The position numbers were made by a program, and so were the translations under genes. 64,000 bases of DNA from Phoronis australis (taxonomy: Eukaryota; Phoronida; Phoronidae): positions 1,404,554 to 1,468,553 of the forward strand of contig NMRA01000018.1 of the NCBI GenBank assembly GCA_002633005.1, written 5' to 3'. Positions 46,181-58,155 of this stretch are shown here, one piece after another. Positions within the stretch are counted from its first letter, which is position 1; each line of letters begins with the position of its first letter. Under the pieces are notes generated by a model. The model was not told the DNA's origin. It searched no databases and saw nothing but the letters and a program-made list of their open reading frames with translations.

Positions 46181-47934
46181 TTCAGGTGATCAGTGCATTG
46201 AGCCCACCTAAGCAGTCTGCACATGTCTGTGTCATAAGTATCATGTAAATAACCCATTTGCAAGTGTGATTTTAATCTAACTTAAACTCTCATGCCTCCT
46301 AGATAAAACGCAGTGACAGTTAATATCAGTGGTGACAATGCTAAATTGTGAGAATTGAGATTTTTGGCAGATAAACACTGATGACATATTATACTTGAAC
46401 CAATCTGCAAGGTTACATGAGTGGAAGGAGAGCACTGTTGACTTAGGTTGAAGGCAACATTTCTCACAATATATTTATTTATTTATATTACCAATGATAT
46501 CAGTTTCTTCCCTCAGATTAATTTGTCTGTTCGATCAATTGTTTTTTCCGGCTTTGATTAATTGCCATCATTTGGTTGTTTATTTTGTGTATTGTTTCTA
46601 CACCCTGCAATTGGTCAATTCATTCACCAATAGTGGCCTTTGTCATTCATGTGGCTTGAAGTGATATTGCACAGCAAGCTGAGCAATATCGCCTCGTTAT
46701 TGAAGTCATTCTACTATGTTTTAGCCAATCAGAGGACAAGTATCTGTGGTTCTATTACAGAACATTCTGTTGACTAATAGTGCTTTGGAGAGTAGAGCTG
46801 ATTGTTCACATTAATTTTGTTTTTTGGCCAAAATATGAGTATGAACCTTAAAAATAGTTGTTTTGGTTTATTCACTGTAAACCTGTGTCGCCTGATTGAA
46901 TAATGTGAACTTTTGTCTTGATAATGGTTTATACTCAATAAACCAAAACGTCTATCAATATGTCGTTGTTTACCTACGCGCTAATTTTAAAGTTCGTAAT
47001 AGAGCCGACTCTATTGTCACTTCTTTGTGTTTATTCCATGTTTGACACTTTGTGACAGCCCAATTTAGGTTGTTCTATATCTCATTATTTAAAAGATTTT
47101 TTTCTTTGGACGAATGTAATTTAGGACTAGTACGACTTGTGTAGGAACATGTAGTAGTATTATATGGCGAGTGTGTATTTGCAATTTTAGGGTTGGTTAA
47201 CTCCAATAAACTCTTGCGTTTTCTGGAGTTGTTGATGGTTTTGATGTTGTTATTGGCAACTGAAATAGAATATTAATATTACAAGACTGATTTTATGAAA
47301 CTAAAAGGCCCAATTTGACTTTCATTTTAGCCAGCTAAATGTGCAAAATGCAGGTTTAAAGGCATGTTAAACCAACTCTTAAACTTTTTTCATCTTAATG
47401 TAATGTGGGTTTCTTCACTTAACTACTGCGGATTTCCAAGAGTCCTCTGGGAGTTTATTTTCCTCAAATTATTTTTCGTCCAACCACAACCTCCAGGGAG
47501 TTCATTCAGAAAAAAGTGGTTGGCTTTTTCAGAAATTTACAGTCAGTAGACCTAGGGGTTGATTACACTTTGTCCGCAGCTTGGTTACTCACTCTGGTGA
47601 CGCCTCAGTTGACAAACAATGATCTTTATATATTTTAACATTTTCTTTGTGCGTGCCAGACATGCAAAGCGTCTTCTTTTCATATTCCATGTGGTTTTCC
47701 TTAATAGCGGCTCTTGGAAATCTGCAGTAATTGTTGATAGAAATGCTGAATCTAAATAAGTTTGTAAAAAGACACTTATGATAACATAAAAAGGTTCATT
47801 TTTATTGTGTGTTTATTTTCATTTTTGCATTCTTGCCAGTAATTATTTACATTTTCGTGGATTAAAATACATTATAGACCTGTGTCTACACAATCATTCA
47901 CACAAAGCCTTGCAAAACATGTCGCCTTTCACAT

Positions 47935-48035
47935 TTGTCATATAACAGACTTGGCAGTCGTGCTTCACATGTCGCATAACAGACTTGGCAGTCGTGCTTC
48001 ACATGTCACATAACTGACTTGGCAGTCTTGCTTCC
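47935..48035 (+). repeat. Tandem repeat, about 35 bp x 3
   Basis: CATAACAGACTTGGCAGTCG followed by TGCTTCACATGTC recurs three times head to tail, the last copy diverged (CATAACTGACTTGGCAGTCT). Confidence 0.8.
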
Positions 48036-48251
48036 TGCTACATAGGTTTACACAGCTATATTACAAGACTTAGTACTCTTCAGTTTACATAAAGTCAAAT
48101 GTTAACAGACAATGTGATGCATGTGGGTGTTACAGATCAATGATCCTACAAAACTCTAGTCTATTTCTGAAGTGAAAGCATTTTGAAATCATGGATCAAA
48201 CCCCTGCATAATGTATTGACACATTGAATGTTGGTAAAAGTATTTTCGAAA

Positions 48252-48608
48252 CTAATATAGTGTATCAAAAATGTTTGTAAGACAACTGTTAAAGTGCTTG
48301 CAACTACCATTTACTTTGTTTTGACAAGTGACTACATTGTCACCATCATTAAACCTTCCTTTATAGCACTGCATACCACAACCTGAATTCAATATCCCCA
48401 TGAGAAATGGAAGAAAAGCGACTTTAACAGAAGGTTTCTTAGCTCCATGGACACGAGTGTGACATACGAGTTCATTCAGTGCCATTGGGTTATGACCACC
48501 AACACGAGAGCAAACTTGCCATAACCACGCTTCTCCGATGTCCCACAGGAAAATGAAAAAAGCTACAGCACGCTCAAGTACTGAGTTGTCACAACCACCA
48601 CAAATTCC
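48252..48608 (-). CDS. Unassigned open reading frame, 118 codons
   Basis: The minus-strand frame is open for 118 codons, of which 78 follow an internal ATG (MALNELVCHTRVHGAKK). The upstream half reads CGGCDNSVLERAVAFFIFLW and DIGEAWLWQVCSRVGGHN. It is rich in Cys and Trp, unlike the usual AT-driven random frames nearby. No start codon precedes the upstream half, and no clean acceptor is seen. It may be an exon of a gene I cannot assemble, a retro-fragment, or chance. Confidence 0.3.
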   Translation of the reverse strand, partial: GICGGCDNSVLERAVAFFIFLWDIGEAWLWQVCSRVGGHNPMALNELVCHTRVHGAKKPSVKVAFLPFLMGILNSGCGMQCYKGRFNDGDNVVTCQNKVNGSCKHFNSCLTNIFDTLY

Positions 48609-49692
48609 TCACCATCGTTTATTATACCATTAACTACGAGAAAATTAGCAGCAGCAACTGACTTTTCACACTGAACAAAATGGCGGATGACTTATGCTGT
48701 GATCAGTTGTCCCGATTCTACATTGCATGTTTCGACCAATAAGTGCTGGTAACTTGAGATCAGCTAATTATATCATCAGATTGTGTTTGTAGGTGCTCTA
48801 ATTTGATAGCTGATTGACTGGTGGGGTTGATTTTTTGGCGTTTTGGATATGGAATTGGTGATTTTAAGCACCTAAAGGTATAATTGCTTCCACTCATCCA
48901 ACCCTCAGTGTTCAGAGATGGGTAGGCTAGTAGGTAAATTTTTTTTTTCATTTCAACTGTGTAGGTGTGCTTTTTCTGTTGCCACAAGTATGCCATATTT
49001 AGAATTAACGAAATTCTTTTGTCAGATATCAAATAAAATGTGTTAAGTCGCGCACATTATGGTCAGCCAGGAGGGGAAACGAACGTAATGAATTTAACAG
49101 AACAAGACTAAGACTACGCTTTAGCCTAATTACAAGGTCATTGACAATCTCACGGCAGCTGCAATATTTCAGTTTATACCTGCGTACATACATTCGTTGG
49201 TGATTGCAGAAAAGCATTCACTTTGTAGCTGCAATCATTAAGACTACATGGATTGAAACTGCAGGAAATGAGTGCAATTCCTCAGTGTTGAATGACACAT
49301 TAAGTGATGCAAGTGTTGACTTTGGGAATTATGAGAATATTGACAATTTTTAAAGCCACAAAACATCCTAAATTATGTACCAGTAACTGTGTTTAGTGTT
49401 AATGTATGATAGCAGCAACTCTGTTTTTGACATATGAATATCGTGATCATTAAAGGCCCGAGTTCAGTCCTAAGCAGTAATGTTTTTCCAGTTTTTACAC
49501 TGCGCAGAAATCACTTCTCACTTTACCAAGACCAATTTCATATCGTTAAGTGATATAATTGAAATTAAAAAGGTTTTGTTTTTTGCAGAATAAATTGCTG
49601 AGAGCAGGTGTTCTACGGCTAAACAATGGGATTAATAATACATTGATATCCCTGAAATTTGAGTTGTTGCCATCACCAACACAGCTGGAACT
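48609..49692. other. Spacer, no gene seen
   Basis: AT-rich sequence with short open frames only. The left part (48.61-48.72 kb) would be upstream of the unassigned minus-strand ORF. The right part would be the 3' flank of the PRR11-like gene. Confidence 0.4.
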
Positions 49693-52600
49693 TCATGGAC
49701 TGTATGGACTGAATCCTCCCGGACTCTGGACGGACTGTCGGCCCTCGTTGGCAGGACTGGGGCTGCGAATGTTGCGGAACTTCTGCTGCATTACCGAAAG
49801 GAAAACCTTCTCTAAGGAGTTGTCATTCGACAGACTCCCTGCCTTGTGCCTGCTGCTGCTCGGAGTGCCACCTGGAGACCTAAGTATTTTAAGAAAATTC
49901 AGAGTTATAATGGTACAAGATCTTACATCATCCGCCAACAACCCAAAAATTTTTTGTTGTACTATTCAGTAGCTGTGTCAGCAAGTCTGTAAATTGCTTA
50001 AAAAATGTGTGGATCAATTATTTGTCTAATCCCTGTTGCACATTGTAACTGGCTTAATGATGGTAGACGGTAACAATTTAAGAGTAGCTCTGTAAGAATT
50101 AAAAGCCAACTAAACATCTAAGTAGTTTCATCAGGTGCCTGTACAAAGGACAACGTCTGCGCATGTGAGTGAAGCTGAGGTACGTGAGCTCAAGTGGAAA
50201 ACATTTTACAAAAGTATTCAATAAATTAAAGATCAGATTTTCAGTTACAAGCCCATGGAACTAAATACTCACTTATAAAGTAACGAGACGATACAAAATT
50301 GGCGTACTGAACCAAGCGTAAAATTTTTCGACCCCTGAGATGCCCAACATGTTGATAAACCGTGAAACAAATAGTTCAACGCTTTGCCTACTGAGTTTTT
50401 GGAACCCTCAATATAAGCAAGACAAACCTCGTTGCCTTGGTCGACTTCAATCTTTGCAATGGATTACCAGCTAGTATCTCACTGTGGATACTGTCCATGG
50501 ATGACACTGAAGCGAGGGACGTAGAGGATCTAGAAAGGAAGTGAACAATAACTTTCAGGTTTTCAAAACACAGTAAGTATAATTGGGAGCAATTTTTACA
50601 CCATTGCAATTTACAAGTATTAAAGTTGAGAAAATCTCACCAATTTCAAAAAAGTAATTGGCAATTTACGGATCTGCTGGTTTCTAATTTTTCATGAAAA
50701 ATTTCTAGCATAATCAGAAGCCTTCAAATTAATGCTATGGTGATACCATGAAAATGGTAATAGTATTAATTTAATGCTGCTTCCAAGATTAAGAACATAA
50801 AATACATGCTCCCTGTGTTGTGTCCTAAAGTGATGAGATTTTGCTGTTAAGTTTTACGCTGCAACAGGATTGGAGTTGTGATGTTATCTTTTACACTGGT
50901 GGACCCCCGCTTCGTCAGTAGTACACTTGGTCTTAGCTAAGACTGTCGTATCGTGAATTCCTTTTGGCAAACAATTCATAGCTGTGACTTATAAAGGTGA
51001 ATGCCTAGTTTGAATGTGAACCATGTCAATAAGAACGTTTCAGTCTTGCATAAATGCTCTGTGGTTTTCGCCTCATGGTGCTTGAAACCGTCTTGGGTAA
51101 GTCTGCGAATATGACCGTTGGCAAAATGAGCCCCAGCATGACAAAGTATGACTGGACGAAGGGTACAGCAGTGCTACAATTATATTTATAAATATCTTAA
51201 ACAAATAAGTAAATAATGCTTTACGTAAGCAATAAATTCAACAAACTTTAAGTTCAGCATAATAAAGGATCAATTCAACAGTTACTATAAATTGTCATTC
51301 CAGTGAATCCAAAAATTGAAATGGACTGATATGCTTACCCTTCCCATTTTCTCTTGACCAGGGTCCTCCCCATGCTAACAGGTGTGTTGGCCTAAAGATG
51401 CCAAAATATAATTACTACAGTAATTAAACTGTCAAAATGTTCAAAGTGACATTTCATTTATACTTCTTACTCAAAGGGTAAATCAAGTCATTTCTGATGG
51501 TACACATAGTAAAAATACAGATCCTTGATTATCTTGGAAATATTTTTGTGTTAATAACTGTTGCGTAAGGGACTATGTACCATCCATGAAACAATGGAAA
51601 GTGACATAAATAGTCAGACAAAGGGCCTGCATCTCTTTTCAATATTCACTTCCAATGAGCAAACTAAATGACCTATTCTCTGTTGAACACAGTCTATGCA
51701 GCTCATTTATGAATTAAGTAAATTCAGAACCAAGATTCGGTCCCACTGTCAGGCCGTTTACATCACTATCTACTGTTCCATGAATAGCACATACTCGCTA
51801 AGGGAACACTAAGTGACATGGAAATGTGTCTGCAAAAGGTAACCAGGATGTGCATTTTTACTAAATGTGACATCTAAAACGGTTGTGCTTTCCCTTAAAA
51901 GACTATTTAAACCAGCCTATGTAATCAAACACTCAAGACAAGCTAAGTCTCACTCGTTTCCACACCATTACTGAAAATGATTTTCATCCGCTGACAAACT
52001 GAATAAAGCATAGTCAAGAAAAACAGACAGTTAAAATGTCATTAATTTCACTAAGTGTTAATCATCAGCTTTATGTCAATCACGTGTGAAAATCATTCTT
52101 ACGGAAGAATAAGACATCAACAGACATGATGGCAATGAAAATTTTGGGGACAGGTTGTTATAAATATGATTAAATCTGTACAACATGTTAAGGCTGTTAT
52201 TAGGAGAGAAGTTCCCTTTTAAAGCCCTAGGCAGAGCAGTTTTTGAAAACCATTGTTTCGGATCATGTTTTGTGGTACAGTACTTTTGTTTTTGTTTTTA
52301 ATGTGGTGAGTTAACACTCCTAGTTATGGTGATCATTCACTTACTAAGCACACAATATGGCCTACAAGTGAAATTCGATTTTGGATTGTAGTGTGTAGAT
52401 GTCGTGAAACAACATTTGCTAAAGTTCTCAGTATTTGCAAACCAGTAATCAGCCTTTGAAAAATGGAAAAACGACAATTTTGGCAAATATTTTTGCGCAA
52501 AATACTTGGAGAACAACCGCATACATGATTGCTTCAACAGGAAAATTTACAACAATTAAGTCGATTTATTCCAATTTGATTTCTGATTGACTTAATTGGC

Positions 52601-55600
52601 ACTACATGCAACTTGAAAAACTCTTATCCGTTTATTTCAAGAACATGATCCTTACTGTCAAAGGTTGACCTATATGTGATAATAAAACACAATTTAGCGC
52701 CAATCATCTTGAAGATTTCAGGATAACAATGCATACCAAGGAATTCCTGTCTTTTAGGGGAGTCACCATGCTGGGAAGAGGTGGAGGAAGAGGCGGACCC
52801 ATGGGGGTGCCAATCTTTGGAGGGGGAGGAGCCACTGGAGTGCCTACTTTTGTTGTCTGTGGCACTATGGGAGGTGGGGGCGGGGCTACAGGAATTTTAC
52901 TCTGTGAACTTCTCCTCAAAGGCCGTCTACCACGAATAGGGGTGTTCTCTTTATTTTGAGCTTCTTTTCTGGCCGCGAGACGCTTTGATGTACGTCGGCC
53001 TTTAGCTTCTGAAATGCAGTAAAAAATCAACATATTTTACAATTAAATTATTATTCAAAAGGCCAGCTATGTTTTATAATTAATAAATCAAATAAGCACA
53101 GCAAGTTGCTTCCTACACTGTTCCATAGAAGAGTTTAAATCATTAGTAGAGGTTGGTTTTGGAAAGTGAAACATTTCCTTTAAAATTTATTGGCCTCAAA
53201 TGCACCACCATCATGTTACACTCAATTTGTTACGCGAACTGTTCACTCAAACAACAATACTGAAGCAATGCAAAGCACATCTTATACTGAAATCAGATGA
53301 ACTTCTAAGTTACCTTGTGCATAGTCAAATGCCCTGGCTATTCCGTTCTTTAACTCATCCTTTTTCCACATAAATTCCATGGCGTCCACTTGGTTCCCAG
53401 TATAGTTTTCGCCCTGAATAGTGGATAGCACTTTGGCCTGACAAAACAAACATGGCACAGGGATTTGTTAATTTTAGTTAATGTAATTAAGATTTGGATA
53501 AAAGCTAGCTTTCACAAGACAAAGCCTAACAAGATCATGAAGCCACTGAAAAATAAAGATTAAATCAGATGCAAGGCACAGCACAATAACAAACTGCTCT
53601 GTGGGTTAAATATCATCAGTAACAATCTAGTTATCCGAGCAAATCCATTTTGTATCTATGGTGATAATCAGATCGCTACTAGTTCCATGCCTGCCCTTGG
53701 AGGTGCCTCTGGAATTGAGATCAAATCCGATGCTTGGCTCTACAGTCAATGTTGCATAAAAATGTAAAAACCAAATTCAACCATTTTTATAACGGTGTAA
53801 CTTGTGGATTTCAAAAGCAGAACTTCATTAACAATATGACAGGAAATTAAATATACATACATGTATGTATGTATGCATACATACATACATACATATATGT
53901 ATGTATGTGTGTGCTATGTATGCATACATACATACGTAGTACACACACACATACATACATACATACATTCATACATCCATGTAATGGTATTCATACTGTT
54001 GTACTTCTAGTAGAAACAACTTCGATACAGAAGTTTGCAGAGTTGAAGCTAAATCAGAAAATTCAACTCCAAAGTACGTCTGACACTTAAAAACAATAAT
54101 GAATGCATGAGATTTGAATGTCCAAAATACTGGAATTACCGAGCAGAAAATATTGCTATTAGAAAAGAACATGAAATACTTTCAAATGTTGAATTTCATG
54201 TTTTAACAAGCACAACAGGAACACACAATACCTTGATAAACGACAGGAAGCCACTGTTTTCAATTTCTTCTTGCTTCCGCTTCTTCAGAATATTCATATA
54301 GGTGTCGTTGTTGTTGTCAAGGTATTCCATCAGATCCTAAGAAATACAACAATTCACTGCTTATTTAGGTAACTATACAATCAGAAGTATTAAACACAGG
54401 CTCTTGTACAAGTTAATGGACATTATCGGTTTCATGTTGGAAAAACACGTTTTTGGCATTGTTGGATGGGATAGACTTCTTGAAGTTATAAGCTTTGATC
54501 AGACCTGCAAAACCAAAAGTTCGTTGTACTTTTGTGGTTTAATTACAAATTGCTAGTTTTCACCATTGTCTGGCAGACATAGGCTGAAATCAAGGCCAGT
54601 GACTTTATCAGATAAATACGCTTAAAGTACTCTAACATTTATCAAGTGGGATTAATCTCCGAGCATTTAACTGTGACAGCGGGATATCCAGGCTCGTTTA
54701 CATGCTGAGGCTGATCTCAGAAAACCATGTTTCTTGTCGATGATGTCTATTTAAAATCGTAATCACAAAGGGTGGAAGTAAAAGTGTCGCTTGTAGCCCG
54801 TAAAATATGCCACCACTTTTGTACTCCCATTTGACAACAGTTATGTGCCATTTCGATCTGTTCTTCCTGTTCCCCTTCACAATACTCACTATAAACTCGA
54901 CATAACTTCCACTTTGAAAGATTTAATTTTAGTTTTTGGAAACTGTTTCTATTGAGACAAGTAAATCCTTTTCAAATCTAATTCGTCGAACATTTGATGT
55001 CAACATGAACACTAATTGATGTATCATCAAGTGCCTAGCAAGAAATTGCTTTGGTAAACTAAGTGAATACAGTCGAAACTCATTACAACGTACTTCAAGG
55101 TACCTCCCATATATGTAACATATAATGGTTATTGGTTGTACAACAGGGTAGTCTAACATGCACTTGGTAAAATCTAGACTTGGAAGTTTGAACGTTAAAC
55201 TGTCATGAACGTACTAAACAGTGTACATTATAACCAGGTTTAATTGTAGTCTAGACTCTTACGTTGCATACATGAAATGAGGAGCTCAAAAATTATCACT
55301 AGGTAGTACCAGGAAAGGCGTGGATCTTTCTGCATAAATGAAGCAATCAAGTAATCACATGGGACAATGATCTCACAAGCACTCTCATGCTGGTGAACAC
55401 CTAGTTTTCTGTTTTGGATATATTCAAATAACAAAATCAGAGAAGAGTTCAGTAACGCTAGGACCTTGCTAAAATCTAGCCAAAATCATGTGTTGTCATT
55501 GAAAATACGCAGCAATATCTCACGTAATCTCGCAAAGTCTTGCTTTTTAATGAGGTCCTAGCATTACTGAACTCTACCCAGGACTCATTATTCAGTAGCA

Positions 55601-55839
55601 CCACCTGGTGACTACTGAGGTAACTACGAGACTCCCAATTAGCTTTGACTCAAACTGTTGTCCTGACTGTGTTAAAAATTTACCGCCAAAGCCTTCTCTG
55701 TTTCTTGCGAGGCTTGATTCTCAAACTCTTCAACTGTCATTCGTTGGCAGTACGTTGTTCTCAATGAAGCAGGTTCATCAAATTCATCCAAATTCTCAAT
55801 GGAGCGTCCCCCAGTAGGACTGAATGGGATGGAAGTCAT
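49693..55839 (-). CDS. PRR11: PRR11-like proline-rich protein
   Basis: Seven coding exons join with matching phase: 55839-55684, 54336-54232, 53437-53314, 53008-52737, 51391-51339, 50529-50428 and 49879-49693, giving 332 residues (human PRR11 about 360). Residues 30-125 are charged and helical (VEEFENQASQETEKALAD, ILKKRKQEEIENSGFLSF). A basic stretch with a KEN box (148-150) precedes a proline-rich region (about 168-214, APPPPPIVP, APPPPKIGTP, PPLPPPLP). The C-terminus RSPGGTP ... LSVMQQKFRNIRSPSP matches the PRR11/MTFR-type tail, recalled in human PRR11 as RSPGGTP ... VM-x-QALRRKF ... RSPTP. The first coding exon starts after an acceptor, so a 5'-UTR exon lies upstream. The N-terminal third is not recognisably PRR11. 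Human PRR11 works in cell-cycle progression and chromatin or actin organisation. Confidence 0.65.
50630..50700 (+). repeat. Dispersed AATCTCAC repeat, partial copy
   Basis: AAATCTCACCAATTTCAAAA and AATTGGCAATTTACGG mark a short copy of the family seen at 6.2, 6.7, 8.8 and 33.2 kb. It lies in an intron of the PRR11-like gene. Confidence 0.45.
53850..53985 (+). repeat. Palindromic TACA/TGTA microsatellite
   Basis: Runs of CATA and its complement TATG alternate (TACATACATGTATGTATG, then GCATACATACATAC, then CACACACACATACATACA), making several inverted arms inside an intron of the PRR11-like gene. The 73-codon plus-strand frame here is repeat-encoded. Confidence 0.85.
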
Positions 55840-56339
55840 TGTGGAAGTATAAAGCTGAAACAGAGTGCATACAAATGAGTTGCAAATTGAAAATGAGTGA
55901 GAATATTGCACTATCACCATACTAGCACACTCCATTGCCAAAACACCACTTTTGCATCTGCCAGCTGTTTTTCACCTAGGATGCATTCCAGAGTTAGGGC
56001 TGGCCACTTTCACGAGAACACCATAAACATGCTCTTTTCTAGTTGGTTGGGCGAGAGCCATCAAGTTTGCAGCTAGCGTACACTTTTGACATCATAAAAA
56101 TGTCTATTTGAAAAAAACCACATCCGTTATTTATTAACTTTCCACATTGGCAAGTACTAGTACGCAGCCACCTTGCCGTACATGACTACAGATACGACTG
56201 GGATGTCAACATGTGCTGTAGTTCAAAATCCTAAATCAATTCATTCAGGCTTACCATTAAGTTACAGGGATATGCAATGCCAGCTGCAGTATCACATACT
56301 GTGCTCACTACTGTGCCACCTGTGCTCATCAGATGGCAG

Positions 56340-56870
56340 GACTGGCTAAATCGCTAAATAAGCAACCTTAGAAATTGCAGAAGAGCTTGCCAATATTCAG
56401 AATTGCCAGAATCGCAAGGAAGCCCATTACTCTGTGAAAGTAGTGCCTCCTAACGTTCTAATGGTGAACAATCACTGATTGGCTGCTACTATGCGATTGA
56501 AAGCCTTCAATTGATGCTAATATGCAGAATCTGAATGTCTAGAATAGCCAGGGTTGCCCGTTATTGCATGAAAGTTGTGCCCCTACAGTAATGGTGAAAA
56601 ATCGCTGATTAGCTGCTAACATGTGGTAGAAATGCTTCAAACAATGCTAATATGCAGAATTACAAGAAAAGCACGTTATTCCGTGTTAGTACATGTAGTA
56701 GTATCCCAAGTGTTAAGTTTAATGATGAAGAATACCTGATTAGATCATAGATGCTAATATACTGTTGAAAGCCTTCAATTGATGATAACATGCAGAATCG
56801 CTAGCATTGCTTGATAGCCAGTCATACCGTGTAAGAGCAAATCGACAATTAGCAGCTAATATGGGATTGT
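56340..56870 (+). repeat. Tandem repeat, about 130 bp x 4
   Basis: AATATGCAGAAT-type boxes occur near 56393, 56519, 56648 and 56787 (spacing about 126, 129 and 139). They alternate with GAAAGCCTTCAATTGATGCT and ATGGTGAAAAATCGCTGATT. The copies are well diverged. Confidence 0.75.
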
Positions 56871-56899
56871 GTGAACAATATGAAAGATTCCTGACTTCC

Positions 56900-57318
56900 C
56901 TGTTGTAGACCAAGTAAGCCACTAGACCAGGTTCACTTGGTTTTCTTACATGGTCCAACATTGTAGACCAAGTGAACTCCTGCGCCCGAGTTGCAGTCGA
57001 CCATTGAAATGTGAATATTTAACATGTTTTTTTTTAAAAAGTGACCAGGTCAGACAAATACGGCTTTCCTAAAGTTGCTTTCATTTTTATGAGCTTTTAA
57101 TCATTTTAACTCTTGGTATCCAAACAACTTGTTGCGCTTTTTAGTCACAAAAATGAAATCGACGTCAGGAATACCATATTTGGCAGACCTGGTCACAATA
57201 AAACCAAGGCAAAATTTTCAGATTTCAACAGTAGACTACAACTTGGACGCAGGAGTATACTACGACACTGGACTGTGTATGCAGACTAAGTGAACCTAGT
57301 CTAGTGGCTTACTCGACA
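56900..57318. mobile_element. MITE with about 95-nt inverted repeats
   Basis: The left arm (GTAGACCAAGTAAGCCACTA, then GGTTCACTTGG, then ACTCCTGCGCCCGAGTTGCA) is mirrored on the right (TGCAACTTGG-like block near 57240, AAGTGAACCTAGTCTAGTGG near 57287). The interior of about 230 bp has no open frame. The left arm repeats its own GTAGACCAAGTGAAC motif. Confidence 0.75.
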
Positions 57319-57344
57319 GTGACCAGTGTCTCTAGCTGGCCCCA

Positions 57345-57450
57345 GTAGAGATGGTGAAGCTCCTATACGATAGGCTATACGTTTGAAGCTTTTTGGTGAA
57401 TTATGCCTCACACTGATTAAAACATCAACTGGCCATTTTTACACTGCACG
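57345..57450 (+). repeat. Dispersed repeat (pair with 18.59-18.85 kb)
   Basis: GGCCCCAGTAGAGATGGTGA, AATTATGCCTCACACTGATT and CTGGCCATTTTTACACTGC match the other copy in order and orientation. Confidence 0.55.
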
Positions 57451-58155
57451 TGCTCCTATTTTTACCGCGCCCGCCAGTTGCCAATCGAGATTCAGTGAAT
57501 GAGTAGTTGATTTGTTGATTGTCTCAGTTTCTATGACTAAGTCTGAGTCTTAGCCGTGTGAGCATAATGAGTGTGACTCAGTCGATCTGATTCTGATGGA
57601 GAATGGTGGATTTTAAAAAAACAAAATCAGGCACAGTTAAAACACGCACAGTTGACAAATGTGCACGATAAAATACATAAATTTAAAGATTAACCTAGGA
57701 AACAAGCGAGTACCACGAATTTCCGACTCCAAACCTCGGATTATTCTCAGCTTATTACTTTCGAACTGTTGAACCTCAAAATCTTTCTGTCCGACCCTTG
57801 TATCTTGTTTTCAAATTTCCCTCTCGTTAAGAAGCGATATTTATCGAGACTTCCGGTTGTTAGGCGATTTCGCCATTTTGTTGTGGTTTTGTTATTTGGT
57901 GCGATTCTCAGCGATTTGCCGCTGAAAGCTGCACTCTTTGGGGACTGTAATCCCCAGAGGTCGTTTTTCAAATCTTAAGAGTTCAAATCACCTTTGATTT
58001 TTGCATTCGAAGTTGTTTTCTTAGAACAACATTAATTTTTATTTTGCGTGTTTGACAAGATGGAGTTCTGAAGATGAAGTTGAAGGTCGTCGGAATTACT
58101 GCTTTATCGCAAAAAGTAGCGGCCCTCGGGTTGTCTCATGAAGTTTTTGAATTAG

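Larger units (their letters stand above)
45756..48250. other. Spacer with SINE and small tandem array
   Basis: Aside from the SINE at 46030-46180 and the 35-bp array at 47935-48035, no feature is supported. Polyadenylation of MED31 probably occurs early here (for example near AATAAAGCC at about 46160), but this is not certain. Confidence 0.45.
55840..58155. other. Region between PRR11-like and RNF10 start exons
   Basis: It holds a roughly 130-bp tandem array (56.34-56.87 kb), an inverted-repeat element (56.90-57.32 kb) and a dispersed repeat (57.34-57.45 kb). The stretch at about 57.7-58.05 kb is the likely divergent promoter zone: RNF10 starts just to the right, and an untranslated first exon of the PRR11-like gene must lie somewhere left of it. 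Minus- and plus-strand frames at 57747-57978 overlap each other and are unsupported. Confidence 0.45.

Noticed and set aside
47935-48035. CRISPR-like array
   Set aside because: The repeats are head to tail with no unique spacers, and the window is clearly animal DNA.
49559-49972. 137-codon plus-strand open frame
   Set aside because: It is antisense to the last exon of the PRR11-like gene, whose splice sites and tail motif fit the minus strand.
51020-51110. Minus-strand block after TTCGCAG considered as an extra PRR11-like exon
   Set aside because: The exon ending at 51339 already joins the one starting at 50529 in phase, and this block lacks a donor of the right phase.
52729-52959. Glycine-rich plus-strand open frame
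   Set aside because: It is the antisense shadow of the proline-rich exon of the PRR11-like gene.
57747-57978. Overlapping open frames on both strands near the RNF10 promoter
   Set aside because: Mutually antisense, with no conserved motif. The region is better explained as a GC-richer promoter zone.
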